Below are positions 44,690 through 53,125 of a stretch of DNA of 64,000 nt, one piece after another. The stretch spans positions 81,185-145,184 of the forward strand of contig NZ_QJSX01000014.1 in assembly GCF_003217515.1 (NCBI RefSeq). Direction: 5' to 3'. The stretch comes from Deinococcus yavapaiensis KR-236 (GTDB taxonomy: Bacteria; Deinococcota; Deinococci; Deinococcales; Deinococcaceae). Under the pieces are notes generated by a model. That model saw only the letters and a list, made by a program, of their open reading frames with translations. It was not told the DNA's origin and ran no database searches. Every line of letters starts with the position of its first letter. The stretch's first letter is position 1. The translations under genes and the position numbers were made by a program.

Positions 44690-45559
44690 ATGCCGTGGTT
44701 GCGCGCCCTGTCCATCCCTCATGATACAAGCGTCGAGTTCGGCACCTTCCTGGCCGACCTCGACGCGCAGCTCAGCGATCCTGGAACGGACCGTGACGCG
44801 TTGACCCGCGAACTTCTCGCGCAGTTTCTGTACGCTCGTTCTTACGACGCCTTGCGCGCCGACGCCCCGATCGCCGCCCTCAACTTGGATCCTCGAAACG
44901 TCACGCTGGAAGCCGAGTACTACGAGGCGACCGACCCGGAGAAGTTCGCGCGCGTCAAGCCGCTGTTGTGGCTGTGGAAGAACTTCGACGGCTCTCCGAG
45001 CGGTCAAAGCGCCGTGTTCGGCATCGACTTCCGCCGCGTTCTCGCGAGGCACGTCTTCAAGCGCGTCGGACGCAACTTCAAGGCGTGGCCGCACGTGGAG
45101 TTCAGCGTCGGGTACAACATGGACGTCGGGAACGACGTCGTCGTGCACCGACACGTCCTGCTCGACGACATCGGCGGCATCGTGCTGCACGACAAGGTGA
45201 GCTTGTCCGATTACGTGAACGTGTTCAGCCACACGCACAGCGTTCTCGACATGCCGGACGTGACCTTGCGTCCCACCGTCATCGGGCGGGGCGCGCGCGT
45301 GACGTACCACGCGACGGTGCTCGCGGGCAGCGTCATCAGCGACGACGCGATGATCGCGACGGGCGCGCTCGTACGCGGCCCCGTCGAACCGCACGGCATC
45401 GCGATGGGCGTGCCCGCGAAGGTCACGCGCCTCAAGGACCGCGCCGCCTTCGAACGCTACGAGGTGGACGTTCGGCGCGACTTGGCGCCCGCGCCCCGCA
45501 AAGCCAATCCGGACTTTCCGCATCCGACGCCCCCTCAGACGCGCCTGCCCGAGAAGTGA
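44690..45559 (+). CDS. Left-handed beta-helix acyltransferase
   Basis: A 289-residue protein. An N-terminal helical region (1-110) precedes hexapeptide repeats (about 140-250; VGNDVVVHRHVLLDDIGGIVL) ending in GIAMGVPAKVTRLKD, the standard end of LbH acetyltransferases. Probably acetylates a sugar or cell-surface compound. Leaderless from TAAGAT. Its TGA overlaps the next ATG by one base, coupling it to the 5-FCL-like gene. Confidence 0.85.
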   Translation: MPWLRALSIPHDTSVEFGTFLADLDAQLSDPGTDRDALTRELLAQFLYARSYDALRADAPIAALNLDPRNVTLEAEYYEATDPEKFARVKPLLWLWKNFDGSPSGQSAVFGIDFRRVLARHVFKRVGRNFKAWPHVEFSVGYNMDVGNDVVVHRHVLLDDIGGIVLHDKVSLSDYVNVFSHTHSVLDMPDVTLRPTVIGRGARVTYHATVLAGSVISDDAMIATGALVRGPVEPHGIAMGVPAKVTRLKDRAAFERYEVDVRRDLAPAPRKANPDFPHPTPPQTRLPEK

Positions 45560-46110
45560 TGCTGGCGGGCGACGTGCGCGACTTCGTGTGGGACACGCTC
45601 GCGCGCGCGCGGGCCGTCTCGTACCCGTTGCCGCCGCACGGGCACAACCCGAACTTCAACGGGGCGAAGGCGGCGGCGGTGCAGTTGCTCGCGCACGAAC
45701 GACTCGTCGGCGCCCGAGTGCTCGTCGTCGGGCCCGAGCGGGCCTTGCTGCCGCTTCGCAAGCTCGCGCTCGCCGAGGGCCGCGTGCTGTTCGTGCCGCA
45801 TCAGAAGAAGGAGGGGCGGTACTGGCGTCTCGGCGACGAGCGAGGCGCGCAGCTTTCGAGCATGCCCGCGTTCGGCGAGGAAGTCGAAGCGCCGAACGGC
45901 GCGCAGGCGGTCGTCCTCGCGAGCGTCGTCGTGGCGCGAGACGGCGGGCGGTTGTCGAAAGGCTTCGGCTGGGGAGCGCGCGGCGTGCCTCTCGGCGTGC
46001 CGCAACTCACCCTCGCGCATCCCATCATGCTGCGCGACCGCCTTCCGTGCGAACCGGATTCACGCGTGGACCTCATTGCCACGCCACGAGAAGTGATCGC
46101 GCCGGCGTGA
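45559..46110 (+). CDS. 5-formyltetrahydrofolate cyclo-ligase-like protein
   Basis: A 183-residue protein with the fold marks of the MTHFSD/5-FCL family: NPNFNGAKAAAVQL, VLVVGPERALLPLR and PHQKKEGRYWRL. The usual C-terminal phosphate motif (GKGxGYYD) is replaced by LSKGFGWGARG, so activity on 5-formyl-THF is uncertain. Overlaps the acyltransferase stop (TGATG), suggesting a linked role. Confidence 0.75.
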   Translation: MLAGDVRDFVWDTLARARAVSYPLPPHGHNPNFNGAKAAAVQLLAHERLVGARVLVVGPERALLPLRKLALAEGRVLFVPHQKKEGRYWRLGDERGAQLSSMPAFGEEVEAPNGAQAVVLASVVVARDGGRLSKGFGWGARGVPLGVPQLTLAHPIMLRDRLPCEPDSRVDLIATPREVIAPA

Positions 46111-46119
46111 CGAAACGGC

Positions 46120-46151
46120 GAGGAGACCGCCCTCGTTCGAGCAGTCTCCTC
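46120..46151. terminator. Hairpin between convergent genes
   Basis: GAGGAGAC (46120-46127) pairs with GTCTCCTC (46144-46151) across a 16-nt loop; no strong T-tract. Confidence 0.55.
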
Positions 46152-46169
46152 AGGCGAAGCTCTCGGTCC

Positions 46170-46388
46170 TTACACCAAGCCGCGTCGAGCGAGCTTGAGG
46201 CGGTATTCTCCGTCGCCGAGGTCCTCGAGGGTCTTGAACACGAAGGCGCTGCCGTCGTGCATCTCGACGCCGTACTCCTCGCCGACGGTGAGCGCGTGGT
46301 TCTCGACGCGCAGACGCACGAGGCCGCGCTCGCCTTCGAGGGACGTGAAGCGCGCTGGCGTCGCCATCCCTTCGAGGTGGATCTTCAC
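46170..46388 (-). CDS. Small protein, 72 residues, downstream of a PhyH-like gene
   Basis: Follows the dioxygenase-like gene by 14 nt. It reads VKIHLEGMATPARFTSLEGE and continues with alternating strands (LVRLRVENHALTVGEEYGVE), like a small beta-barrel. GTG 46388 is the likely start; ATG at codon 8 is the alternative. Family not recognised. Confidence 0.6.
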   Translation of the reverse strand: MKIHLEGMATPARFTSLEGERGLVRLRVENHALTVGEEYGVEMHDGSAFVFKTLEDLGDGEYRLKLARRGLV

Positions 46389-46402
46389 GTCGTTGGGATG
46401 GC

Positions 46403-47263
46403 TCAAGCGTCCCCCATCATGAGGCCTTCGATGGTGTGCGCTTGGTGGATGGGTTCGAGCTTGTCCACGATGCGGCACAGGATGTGTTGCTGCACGTACG
46501 GAGGCAGCGATTCGTAGTAGGCGCGCGTGAGTTGCAGATCGTGGCGCTCGTGGTTGTTCGCCGAGGGCGCGTCCACGCCGATCACGAGGACGGGGCGCGG
46601 TTTGGCCGAGGCGTGGGCGGTGCCGCGGTGAATGGTGAGGGCGGAACGCGCCGAGATGTCGCCCATGGAGGGGAACTTGCGCGAGGAGCGCGCCTCGTAG
46701 CGAGCGTAGAGTTCCTTCGGCGGAAACATCCCGTGTTCGAACTCGCTGGGATCGTCCCACTGGGTGCCCGGCGCGACTTCGAAGGGACCCATGTCCGGCT
46801 CGACGTCGACGGTCGTCATGTTGAACGCGAGCGAGTTGAGGCGGCGGCCGATCGTGGTGTCCTCGGGCGCGGGGAAGTCGCGGTGCCACGGTTGGTTGAG
46901 CGCGCCTTGGTTCGGCACGTCGAAGCCGAGCTCGACGATGCGGTAGTTCGGGCCGAGCACCGCTTCGCACACGGCGACGAACCACGGATGCGTGACGATC
47001 TGCTCGAAGCAGCGGATGTCCTCGGGATGGATCTCGACGTAGTGACGGTTACGTCCGCGTCCGACGGCGCCGCCTGGGCGCTTGAGCGCTTCGGGATACA
47101 GGCGCATGACGTCGTCGTACAAGTCGGCGATCATTTCACGGGGAAAGGCGCCCTTTTGAGCGATGATGCCGTCGCCGTACAAGCCCGCCATGATGGGGGC
47201 TTGGTCGAACGACGAGATGTCGGGCTTGCCGCTGGCAGGCTTTTCGGGGCTGATCATGCTCAT
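46403..47263 (-). CDS. Phytanoyl-CoA dioxygenase-like Fe(II)/2-oxoglutarate enzyme
   Basis: A 286-residue cupin-fold oxygenase. Iron site: His and Asp in WHRDFPAP and the distal His in IHRGTAHASA, with Arg in KPRPVLVIG for 2-oxoglutarate. It probably hydroxylates a lipid or small natural product. GGAGA precedes ATG 47263; a second in-frame ATG lies two codons on. First gene of a two-gene unit with the 72-residue protein. Confidence 0.85.
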   Translation of the reverse strand: MSMISPEKPASGKPDISSFDQAPIMAGLYGDGIIAQKGAFPREMIADLYDDVMRLYPEALKRPGGAVGRGRNRHYVEIHPEDIRCFEQIVTHPWFVAVCEAVLGPNYRIVELGFDVPNQGALNQPWHRDFPAPEDTTIGRRLNSLAFNMTTVDVEPDMGPFEVAPGTQWDDPSEFEHGMFPPKELYARYEARSSRKFPSMGDISARSALTIHRGTAHASAKPRPVLVIGVDAPSANNHERHDLQLTRAYYESLPPYVQQHILCRIVDKLEPIHQAHTIEGLMMGDA

Positions 47264-47617
47264 GGAGTTCTCCGGGAAGCAACGCGAGAGGCGCAAGGTC
47301 GAGGCGATCGATCTTCAGTAAAGCCTCTCCAGCTTAAAAAATCGTGAAGTGCCGGTCAAGACGAAAATTGCGAAAGCTGCGAAGTCGGACTCACTCCAAA
47401 AAGTCGTCTAGACATGAAAGAAGTTCGATATTTGGGGTATTCTGTGTTTGTACGAATTTTCAAAAAGCAAAGTTAGACAAGTTGTCCTACTGGACAAAAC
47501 GCGCGCTGAGCGTCAGGCTGAGACACGAGCAACAAACTCAGCCCCGAAAAACGACGAGCGTCGTTCGATTCGGGACATGCCGTTCGGCTTCGCGTCTCTT
47601 TTCGAAAGGAAGTTCAG
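47264..47617. other. AT-richer intergenic control region of the YtfQ-like operon
   Basis: A 354-nt gap, noticeably AT-richer than the rest. No convincing ORF. It holds a GTCTAGAC palindrome (47406-47413), a -35-like TTGTAC (47448-47453), and overlapping GACAA/TTGTCC repeats (47476-47497) where a -10 would fall 17 nt later. Likely the main promoter and operator of the sugar operon to the right, and perhaps of the dioxygenase gene to the left. Confidence 0.6.
47476..47497. promoter_or_regulatory. Operator-like inverted repeats upstream of the YtfQ homologue
   Basis: TTGTCC-TACT-GGACAA (47482-47497) is a perfect 6+6 inverted repeat. It also shares its left arm with GACAA-G-TTGTC (47476-47486). 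Three GACAA half-sites at a predicted -10 suggest a repressor site; the regulator is not adjacent. Confidence 0.55.
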
Positions 47618-48595
47618 ATGAAGCGTTCCCGTACCCTGACCATTGCCCTCGCCGCCCTCGCCACGACGGGCGTGACCGTCGTCGCGGTCGCGCAAGGCTT
47701 GCCGAAGCTCGGCGTCAAGAAAACTTACAAAGTCGGCTTCGCGCAAACCGAAAGCAACAACCCGTGGCGCATCGCGCAAACGAAGTCGATGCAAGAGGAA
47801 GCCAAGCGCCTCGGCTGGCAGCTCGTGTACACCGACGCGGGCGGTTCCGCCGCGAAGCAAGTCGCCGACGTCAACTCCATGATCGCCCAGAAGGTCGACG
47901 CGATCTTCCTCGCGCCCCGCGAGGAAAAGCCCTTGGCCGCCGCCGTGAAGAACGCCCGCGCCGCCGGCATCCCCGTAATTTTGCTCGACCGCAACGTCGA
48001 CCAGAGCCTCGCGAAGGCGGGCACGGACTACGTGACGTTCATCGGCTCGGACTTCATCCAAGAAGGCCAACGGGTCGGCACTTGGCTCAAAGCCAACCAC
48101 AAAGGCCAGGCGCGCGTCATCCAGCTGCTCGGCACGACGGGCTCCAGCCCCGCCAACGACCGCCGCAAGGGATTCGAGGACGCGGTCAAGAGCGACACGA
48201 GCATCAAGATCCTCGCGTCGCAAGACGGTGACTTCGCCCGCGACAAGGGCCGTCAAGTCATGCAGACCCTGCTGCAAGCCCACCCGGACGTGAACGTCGT
48301 GTACGCCCACAACGACGAGATGGCCATCGGCGCGATCGCCGCGCTCGAAGCGGCGGGCAAGAAGCCCGGCAAGGACGTCCTCGTGATGTCCATCGACGGC
48401 GGCAAGGAAGCCGTGCAGCTCGTGGCCAACGGCAAGATCAATTACGTCGTGGAGTGCAACCCGCGCTTCGGCCCCAAAGCGTACGCGACCCTCAAGGACT
48501 ACGCGGCGGGCAAGAAGATTCCCGCGAAGATCATCAACCCCGACCGCGACTACGACGCGAAGACCGCCAAAGCAGGGCTCGCGACGGCGTACTGA
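47618..48595 (+). CDS. ytfQ: Sugar ABC substrate-binding protein, YtfQ (galactofuranose-type)
   Basis: A 325-residue periplasmic-binding-4 protein. Signal peptide ends near VVAVA-QG. The mature sequence follows YtfQ closely: VGFAQTESNNPWR, VDAIFLAPREE, LLDRNVDQ, GTTGSSPANDRRKGF, SQDGDFARDKG and VYAHNDEMAIGAI. E. coli YtfQ binds galactofuranose; here furanose sugar is a reasonable but unproven guess. AAGGAAG precedes ATG. First gene of a full ytfQRT-yjfF-like operon. Confidence 0.9.
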   Translation: MKRSRTLTIALAALATTGVTVVAVAQGLPKLGVKKTYKVGFAQTESNNPWRIAQTKSMQEEAKRLGWQLVYTDAGGSAAKQVADVNSMIAQKVDAIFLAPREEKPLAAAVKNARAAGIPVILLDRNVDQSLAKAGTDYVTFIGSDFIQEGQRVGTWLKANHKGQARVIQLLGTTGSSPANDRRKGFEDAVKSDTSIKILASQDGDFARDKGRQVMQTLLQAHPDVNVVYAHNDEMAIGAIAALEAAGKKPGKDVLVMSIDGGKEAVQLVANGKINYVVECNPRFGPKAYATLKDYAAGKKIPAKIINPDRDYDAKTAKAGLATAY

Positions 48596-48738
48596 ACGAC
48601 GCCTCGCCCCCCACCCCTCTCTTCTTGCGACAGAGGGGGAGCATACAAGCAAGAGCTTGCGCTTTCCAAACACCCCTCTCCCCTCGTGGGAGAGGGGTTG
48701 GGGGTGAAGGGGGCCGACCTCAGAAAGCGAGGACCGAC
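48596..48738. repeat. Tandem GC-rich hairpins between ytfQ and ytfR homologues
   Basis: Two related palindromes: CCCCTCT...AGAGGGG (48613-48638 area) and a perfect CCCCTCTCCC/GGGAGAGGGG (48673-48682, 48688-48697) followed by TTGGGGGTGA. They resemble the dispersed intergenic 'ctctccc' repeats of many genomes. A possible relative lies at 20930-20958; both end in GGGCCGACC/GGCCGACC. They could stabilise the ytfQ mRNA. Confidence 0.6.
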
Positions 48739-50271
48739 GTGACCACGGCAGAGCCCCTCCTCGTGATGGAGGGCATCGACAAAGCGTTTTCCGGCGTACC
48801 GGCCTTGTCGGGCGCGCACTTGCGCGTAGGGCCCGCCGAGGTGCACGCCCTGATCGGGCAAAACGGCGCGGGCAAGTCCACGATGATCAAGATCCTCACG
48901 GGCGCGTACCGCAAAGACGCGGGCACCATCCGCTTTTCGGGGCGCGACGTGGAGTTCACGTCTCCCAACGGAGCGCAACTCGGCGGCATCGCCACCATCT
49001 ACCAGGAAGTGAACCTCGTCGGATACCGCTCCGTCGCCGAGAACATCTTCTTGGGACGCGAACCGAAGCGCGGTCCGTTTCTCGACATCGCGCGAATGAA
49101 CCGCGAGGCCCGCGAGATCCTCGCGGGCTTCGATCTGCGCATCGCCGTCACCGAGCCGCTGCGAACGTACTCGGTGGCCGTGCAGCAGATGGTGGCGATC
49201 GCGCGGGCCGTCTCGCAAAAAAGCCGTCTCGTGATCATGGACGAGCCCACCTCGTCGCTCGACGACCGCGAAGTCGAAACGCTCTTTCGTGTCATTCGTC
49301 AACTCAAGGCCGAGGGCGTGTCGGTGATCTTCGTGTCGCACCGTCTCGACGAGTTGTACGCGGTGTGCGACCGCATCACGATCATGCGCGACGGACGCAC
49401 CGTGCACGAAGGCGACATGACCGGCATCACGAAGCTCGAACTCGTCGCCAGAATGCTCGGCAAAGAAGTCGGCGAGCTTCGCCGCGAAGGCGAGACGGCT
49501 TTTTCGCGCGGCGGCACCGTGGCGGGCGAGGAGTTGTTGAGCGCCCGCGACTTGCAGGCGGGCCGCACCCTGCGCGGCGTGGACGTGAACGTCAAGCGCG
49601 GCGAAATAGTCGGGCTGGCGGGCTTGTTGGGTTCGGGCCGCTCGGAAACCGCCAAGGCGATCTTCGGCGCGGACGACCTCAGCAGCGGAGAGCTGCGCGT
49701 GCACGGGCGAAGCGTGAAGTTCAAGTCGCCGGGCGACGCGATTCGAAACGGCATCGGGTTTTGCGCCGAGGAACGCAAGACCGACGGCATCATCCCCGAC
49801 ATGAGCGTGCGCGAGAACCTCACGCTCGCCTTGCTGCCGAAACTGCAACAGCTCGGCGTGGTGGACGGGGCGCGGCAAGCGGAAATCGTGAACCGCTTCA
49901 TCGCGCGCCTCGGCATCAAGACGAGCGGGCCGGATCAGAAGATTCGCGAACTCTCGGGCGGCAATCAGCAAAAGGTGCTGCTCGCGCGCTGGCTTTGCAT
50001 GAATCCGAACTTGCTGATCCTCGACGAACCGACGCGCGGCATCGACGTCGGCGCCAAAGGCGAAATCCAAGCGCTCATCGACGAGTTATCACGCGACGGA
50101 CTCGGCGTGCTGATGATCTCCTCGGAGCTCGAAGAGCTCGCCGAAGGCTGCGACCGTGTCGTCGTGCTGCGCGACGGGCAAAGCGTGGCCGAACTGCCGC
50201 GCGCCACCCTCTCGCAAGACGCCATCATGGCCGCCATGGCGCACGGCCAGGAAGAAGGAGCGCGTGGCTGA
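48739..50271 (+). CDS. ytfR: Sugar ABC ATP-binding protein, YtfR-type (tandem ATPase)
   Basis: A 510-residue double ATPase of the RbsA/YtfR class. First domain: Walker A GQNGAGKSTM, signature in TYSVAVQQMVAIARA (degenerate), Walker B LVIMDEP. Second: LLGSGRSETAKAI (atypical Walker A), intact signature ELSGGNQQKVLLAR and LLILDEPTRGIDVG. GTG 48739 is chosen; the open frame upstream runs through the hairpin repeats. The 3' end overlaps the next gene by 8 nt. Confidence 0.92.
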   Translation: MTTAEPLLVMEGIDKAFSGVPALSGAHLRVGPAEVHALIGQNGAGKSTMIKILTGAYRKDAGTIRFSGRDVEFTSPNGAQLGGIATIYQEVNLVGYRSVAENIFLGREPKRGPFLDIARMNREAREILAGFDLRIAVTEPLRTYSVAVQQMVAIARAVSQKSRLVIMDEPTSSLDDREVETLFRVIRQLKAEGVSVIFVSHRLDELYAVCDRITIMRDGRTVHEGDMTGITKLELVARMLGKEVGELRREGETAFSRGGTVAGEELLSARDLQAGRTLRGVDVNVKRGEIVGLAGLLGSGRSETAKAIFGADDLSSGELRVHGRSVKFKSPGDAIRNGIGFCAEERKTDGIIPDMSVRENLTLALLPKLQQLGVVDGARQAEIVNRFIARLGIKTSGPDQKIRELSGGNQQKVLLARWLCMNPNLLILDEPTRGIDVGAKGEIQALIDELSRDGLGVLMISSELEELAEGCDRVVVLRDGQSVAELPRATLSQDAIMAAMAHGQEEGARG

Positions 50272-51259
50272 CCTCGAAACTCGTCCCGCTCCGACGTCCC
50301 GGCGAGGCGCGGCCTTGCCGTCCTTGCGCCTCGACCCCGCCATTCTCGGCGCGCTCGGGGCGCTCGTGCTGCTCTTCGTCTTCAACGCCGCCTTCACGCC
50401 GAACTTCCTGACAGTCCAGACCCTCAACGTGATCTTGACGCAAGTCGCGACGATCGTGATCGTCGCGACGGGCATGACGCTCGTGATCGCCACGGGCGGC
50501 ATCGACCTCAGCGTCGGCGCGCTCATGGCCATCTCGGGCGCGGTCGCGCCCCTGATCTTCATGCATCCCGCCCTCGCGGGCGGGCTCGGCGTGACCCTCG
50601 CCTTCGTCGTGCCCGTGCTCGTCGCGGGCCTCTTCGGCCTGTTCAACGGCACGCTCATCACGAAGTTCGGCTTGCAGCCGTTCATCGCGACCCTGGTTCT
50701 CTTCATCGCGGGGCGCGGCGTCGCGCAAGCCCTCACGAACGGTAACTTGCAAGTCTTCAACAACCCCGCCTTTCAATTCATCGGGATGGGCCGCGTGTTC
50801 GGCATCCCCTTCCAAGTGCTCTTGATGTTCGCGGTCGTCGCGTTCTTCGCCTGGGTGATGCGCCGCACGGTGTTCGGACGTCACGTCCTCGCCGTCGGCG
50901 GCAACGAGGGCGCCGCGCGCCTCGCCGGGGTGCCCGTGACGCGCGTGAAGCTCGCCGTGTACGGCATCGTCGCCCTGCTCTCGGGCTTGGCGGGCCTCAT
51001 CGTGATCGCCATCAACTCCTCGGCCGACGCGAATCAGGTGGGCCTCAACATGGAGCTCAACGCCATCGCGGCCGTCGCGGTCGGCGGGACGGCCCTCACC
51101 GGCGGACGGGCGAGCGTCGGCGGGACCCTCGTCGGAGCGCTCCTGCTGCAACTCATCGGCTTTACCCTCCTCGCCAAGGGCGTGCCTCAATCGGCCGCGT
51201 TGGTGGTGCAGGCGGCCATCATCCTCATCGCCGTGTACCTGCAGCGAAGAAAGGCGTAA
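50264..51259 (+). CDS. ytfT: Sugar ABC permease, YtfT-type
   Basis: A 331-residue BPD_transp_2 permease with about nine helices. TGGIDLSVGALMAISG and VAVGGTALTGGRASVGGTLVG are diagnostic of the RbsC/YtfT family. GAAGGAG (50254-50260) sets GTG 50264, overlapping the ATPase gene by 8 nt. Two nucleotides separate it from the second permease. Confidence 0.92.
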   Translation: MADLETRPAPTSRRGAALPSLRLDPAILGALGALVLLFVFNAAFTPNFLTVQTLNVILTQVATIVIVATGMTLVIATGGIDLSVGALMAISGAVAPLIFMHPALAGGLGVTLAFVVPVLVAGLFGLFNGTLITKFGLQPFIATLVLFIAGRGVAQALTNGNLQVFNNPAFQFIGMGRVFGIPFQVLLMFAVVAFFAWVMRRTVFGRHVLAVGGNEGAARLAGVPVTRVKLAVYGIVALLSGLAGLIVIAINSSADANQVGLNMELNAIAAVAVGGTALTGGRASVGGTLVGALLLQLIGFTLLAKGVPQSAALVVQAAIILIAVYLQRRKA

Positions 51260-51261
51260 CC

Positions 51262-52248
51262 GTGGCCACCTCTCCCCTTCCCTCGTCCGCGCGCGGCCAA
51301 GCCGCCAGCGCCTTTTTGCAGCGCTACGGCGTCCTGATCGCGCTGGCGTTGCTGCTCACCTTCGGCGCCTTGCGGTACGAGGGCTTTTTGTCGCCGTTCA
51401 ACTTGTTCAGCGTTCTCGCGTTCAACTCGATGTTCGGTCTCGTCGCGCTCGGCATGGCCTTCGTGATCATGACGGGCGGCATCGACCTCAGCGTCGGAAG
51501 CGTCGCCGCGTTCGCGAGCGTCATCGCGGCGATGCTCAGCCCGCACGGCTTGTGGCTCGCCCTACTCGGCGCGGTCGGCGCGGCGACGCTTCTCGGGCTC
51601 GTCAACGGCCTCGTGATCGCGTACGGTCGCGTCCTGCCGTTCATCGCAACGCTCGCGATGCTGCTCGGCGCACGCGGCCTCGCCTTGCTGTTCGCGGGCG
51701 ATCAATCCGTGAGCGTCTCGTACGAAAGCGGCTTCACGAACTTCGGGCAAGGCAAGATCGGGGCGGTGCCGTACACGGCGATCGTTCTCGCGGCGGCGTT
51801 CGTGCTCGGCTCGGTCGCGCTGCGCTACACCGCCTTCGGACGGCACATTCTCGCCGTGGGCGGCGGCGAGGACGCCGCGCGCCTCATGGGCTTGAAGGTC
51901 GAGCGCGTCAAAGTCCTCGTGTACACCCTCTCGGGCGCCTTGGCGGGACTGGCGGGCGTCATCCTCGCGTCGCAGTTCGGCGCGGGTCAACCTACCGAGG
52001 GCCTCGGTTGGGAACTCACGGCGATCGCGGCGGTCGTCGTGGGCGGCACCTTGCTGACGGGCGGCATGGGCTCGATCGGCAACACGCTCGTCGGCGTGTT
52101 GCTCCTCGGCTTGATCTTCAACATCCTCAACTTCGAAAACGGCAAGGGCACCATCAGCCTCAGCAACTACTGGCAAAGCATCATTCGCGGCGTGTTCTTG
52201 CTGATCGTCGTGGTTCTGCAAAGCCAACTCACGAAACGGCGAAGCTAG
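51262..52248 (+). CDS. yjfF: Sugar ABC permease, YjfF-type
   Basis: A 328-residue BPD_transp_2 permease, partner of the preceding one in a heterodimeric channel. TGGIDLSVGSVAAFASV and VVGGTLLTGGMGSIGNTLVG match YjfF. GTG start 2 nt after the previous stop. Last gene; the terminator lies within the 3' end of the convergent fdhD. Confidence 0.92.
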   Translation: MATSPLPSSARGQAASAFLQRYGVLIALALLLTFGALRYEGFLSPFNLFSVLAFNSMFGLVALGMAFVIMTGGIDLSVGSVAAFASVIAAMLSPHGLWLALLGAVGAATLLGLVNGLVIAYGRVLPFIATLAMLLGARGLALLFAGDQSVSVSYESGFTNFGQGKIGAVPYTAIVLAAAFVLGSVALRYTAFGRHILAVGGGEDAARLMGLKVERVKVLVYTLSGALAGLAGVILASQFGAGQPTEGLGWELTAIAAVVVGGTLLTGGMGSIGNTLVGVLLLGLIFNILNFENGKGTISLSNYWQSIIRGVFLLIVVVLQSQLTKRRS

Positions 52249-52264
52249 CGGTCCTGTCGATCCC

Positions 52265-53125
52265 TCACGTTTCGTCCTCCCCTTTTCGCGCGGAAGGGGA
52301 GGCGTTTTTTAGGCCCAGCCGCTCGCCTCCCGCGTACACCGTGCAACGCCGCTCGCGAACGAAGCTCAAAAGGGTCACGCCGAACGCCTCGCACAAGCGC
52401 ACGGCGAGGCTGGACGGAGCGGACACCGAGACGAGAACGGGAATTCCGGCGAGGACGGCTTTCGAAGCGATGTCGTAACCGACGCGGCCCGAGACGACCA
52501 GAAAGGTGTTGGACAGCGGCAAAGCCGCTTGCCGTAACGCCCACCCCACGATCTTGTCGACCGCGTTGTGCCGTCCGATGTCCTCACGCGTCGCGAGCAG
52601 GTCGCCGGACGAGGTGAACAAGGCCGCTCCGTGCGCGCCACCCGTCGCGTCGAACAGGACTTGCCGCTCGCGCAGGCGGCGCGGCGCGTCGAGAACGAGG
52701 TCGAGATCGAGCGCGTCCTCCGTCCAAGACGGCCGTTCCGCTCGCACGGCGAGACGCTCCAACCCGCCGATACCGCACACGCCGCACGCGCTGCTCGTCC
52801 AAGTGAAGCGGGGCGGCGCGTGAAGCCCCTCTCGAAGCGTGGCGCGCAAGACGTTCGGCAAGACCGTTTCCCCCGTTCGCCAAGCGTCGAGGGCCGTCAC
52901 GTCCGACGCCTTGGAAATCACGCCTTCGGACAGCAGCCAGCCGAGCGCGAGGTCCTCGTCGTGGCCGGGCGTTCGCATCGTGAGGTTGACGGTTCGCTCC
53001 TCGTCGGTCACGACGCGCAGTTCGAGCGGTTCCTCGAGCAAGACGACGTCGGCCGCTTCACGCACCACGCCATGCTCGACGCGCCGCACCTCGACTCGCT
53101 CGACGCCTTCCTCGACCGCCTTCAC
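52265..53125 (-). CDS. fdhD: Formate dehydrogenase accessory sulfurtransferase FdhD
   Basis: A 286-residue protein that transfers sulfur from the desulfurase to the molybdenum cofactor of formate dehydrogenase. The active Cys pair is C114-x-x-C117 in SSACGVCG; TREDIGRHNAVDK and VVSGRVGYDIASKA are typical. GTG 53125 overlaps the DUF1641 stop by 4 nt. The C-terminal codons also form the terminator of the convergent sugar operon. Confidence 0.95.
   Translation of the reverse strand: MKAVEEGVERVEVRRVEHGVVREAADVVLLEEPLELRVVTDEERTVNLTMRTPGHDEDLALGWLLSEGVISKASDVTALDAWRTGETVLPNVLRATLREGLHAPPRFTWTSSACGVCGIGGLERLAVRAERPSWTEDALDLDLVLDAPRRLRERQVLFDATGGAHGAALFTSSGDLLATREDIGRHNAVDKIVGWALRQAALPLSNTFLVVSGRVGYDIASKAVLAGIPVLVSVSAPSSLAVRLCEAFGVTLLSFVRERRCTVYAGGERLGLKNASPSARKGEDET
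52276..52310 (+). terminator. Terminator of the ytf-like operon inside fdhD
   Basis: CCTCCCCTT/AAGGGGAGG stem (52276-52284, 52294-52302) followed by six T (52305-52310). It lies wholly within the last codons of fdhD on the other strand. Confidence 0.87.
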
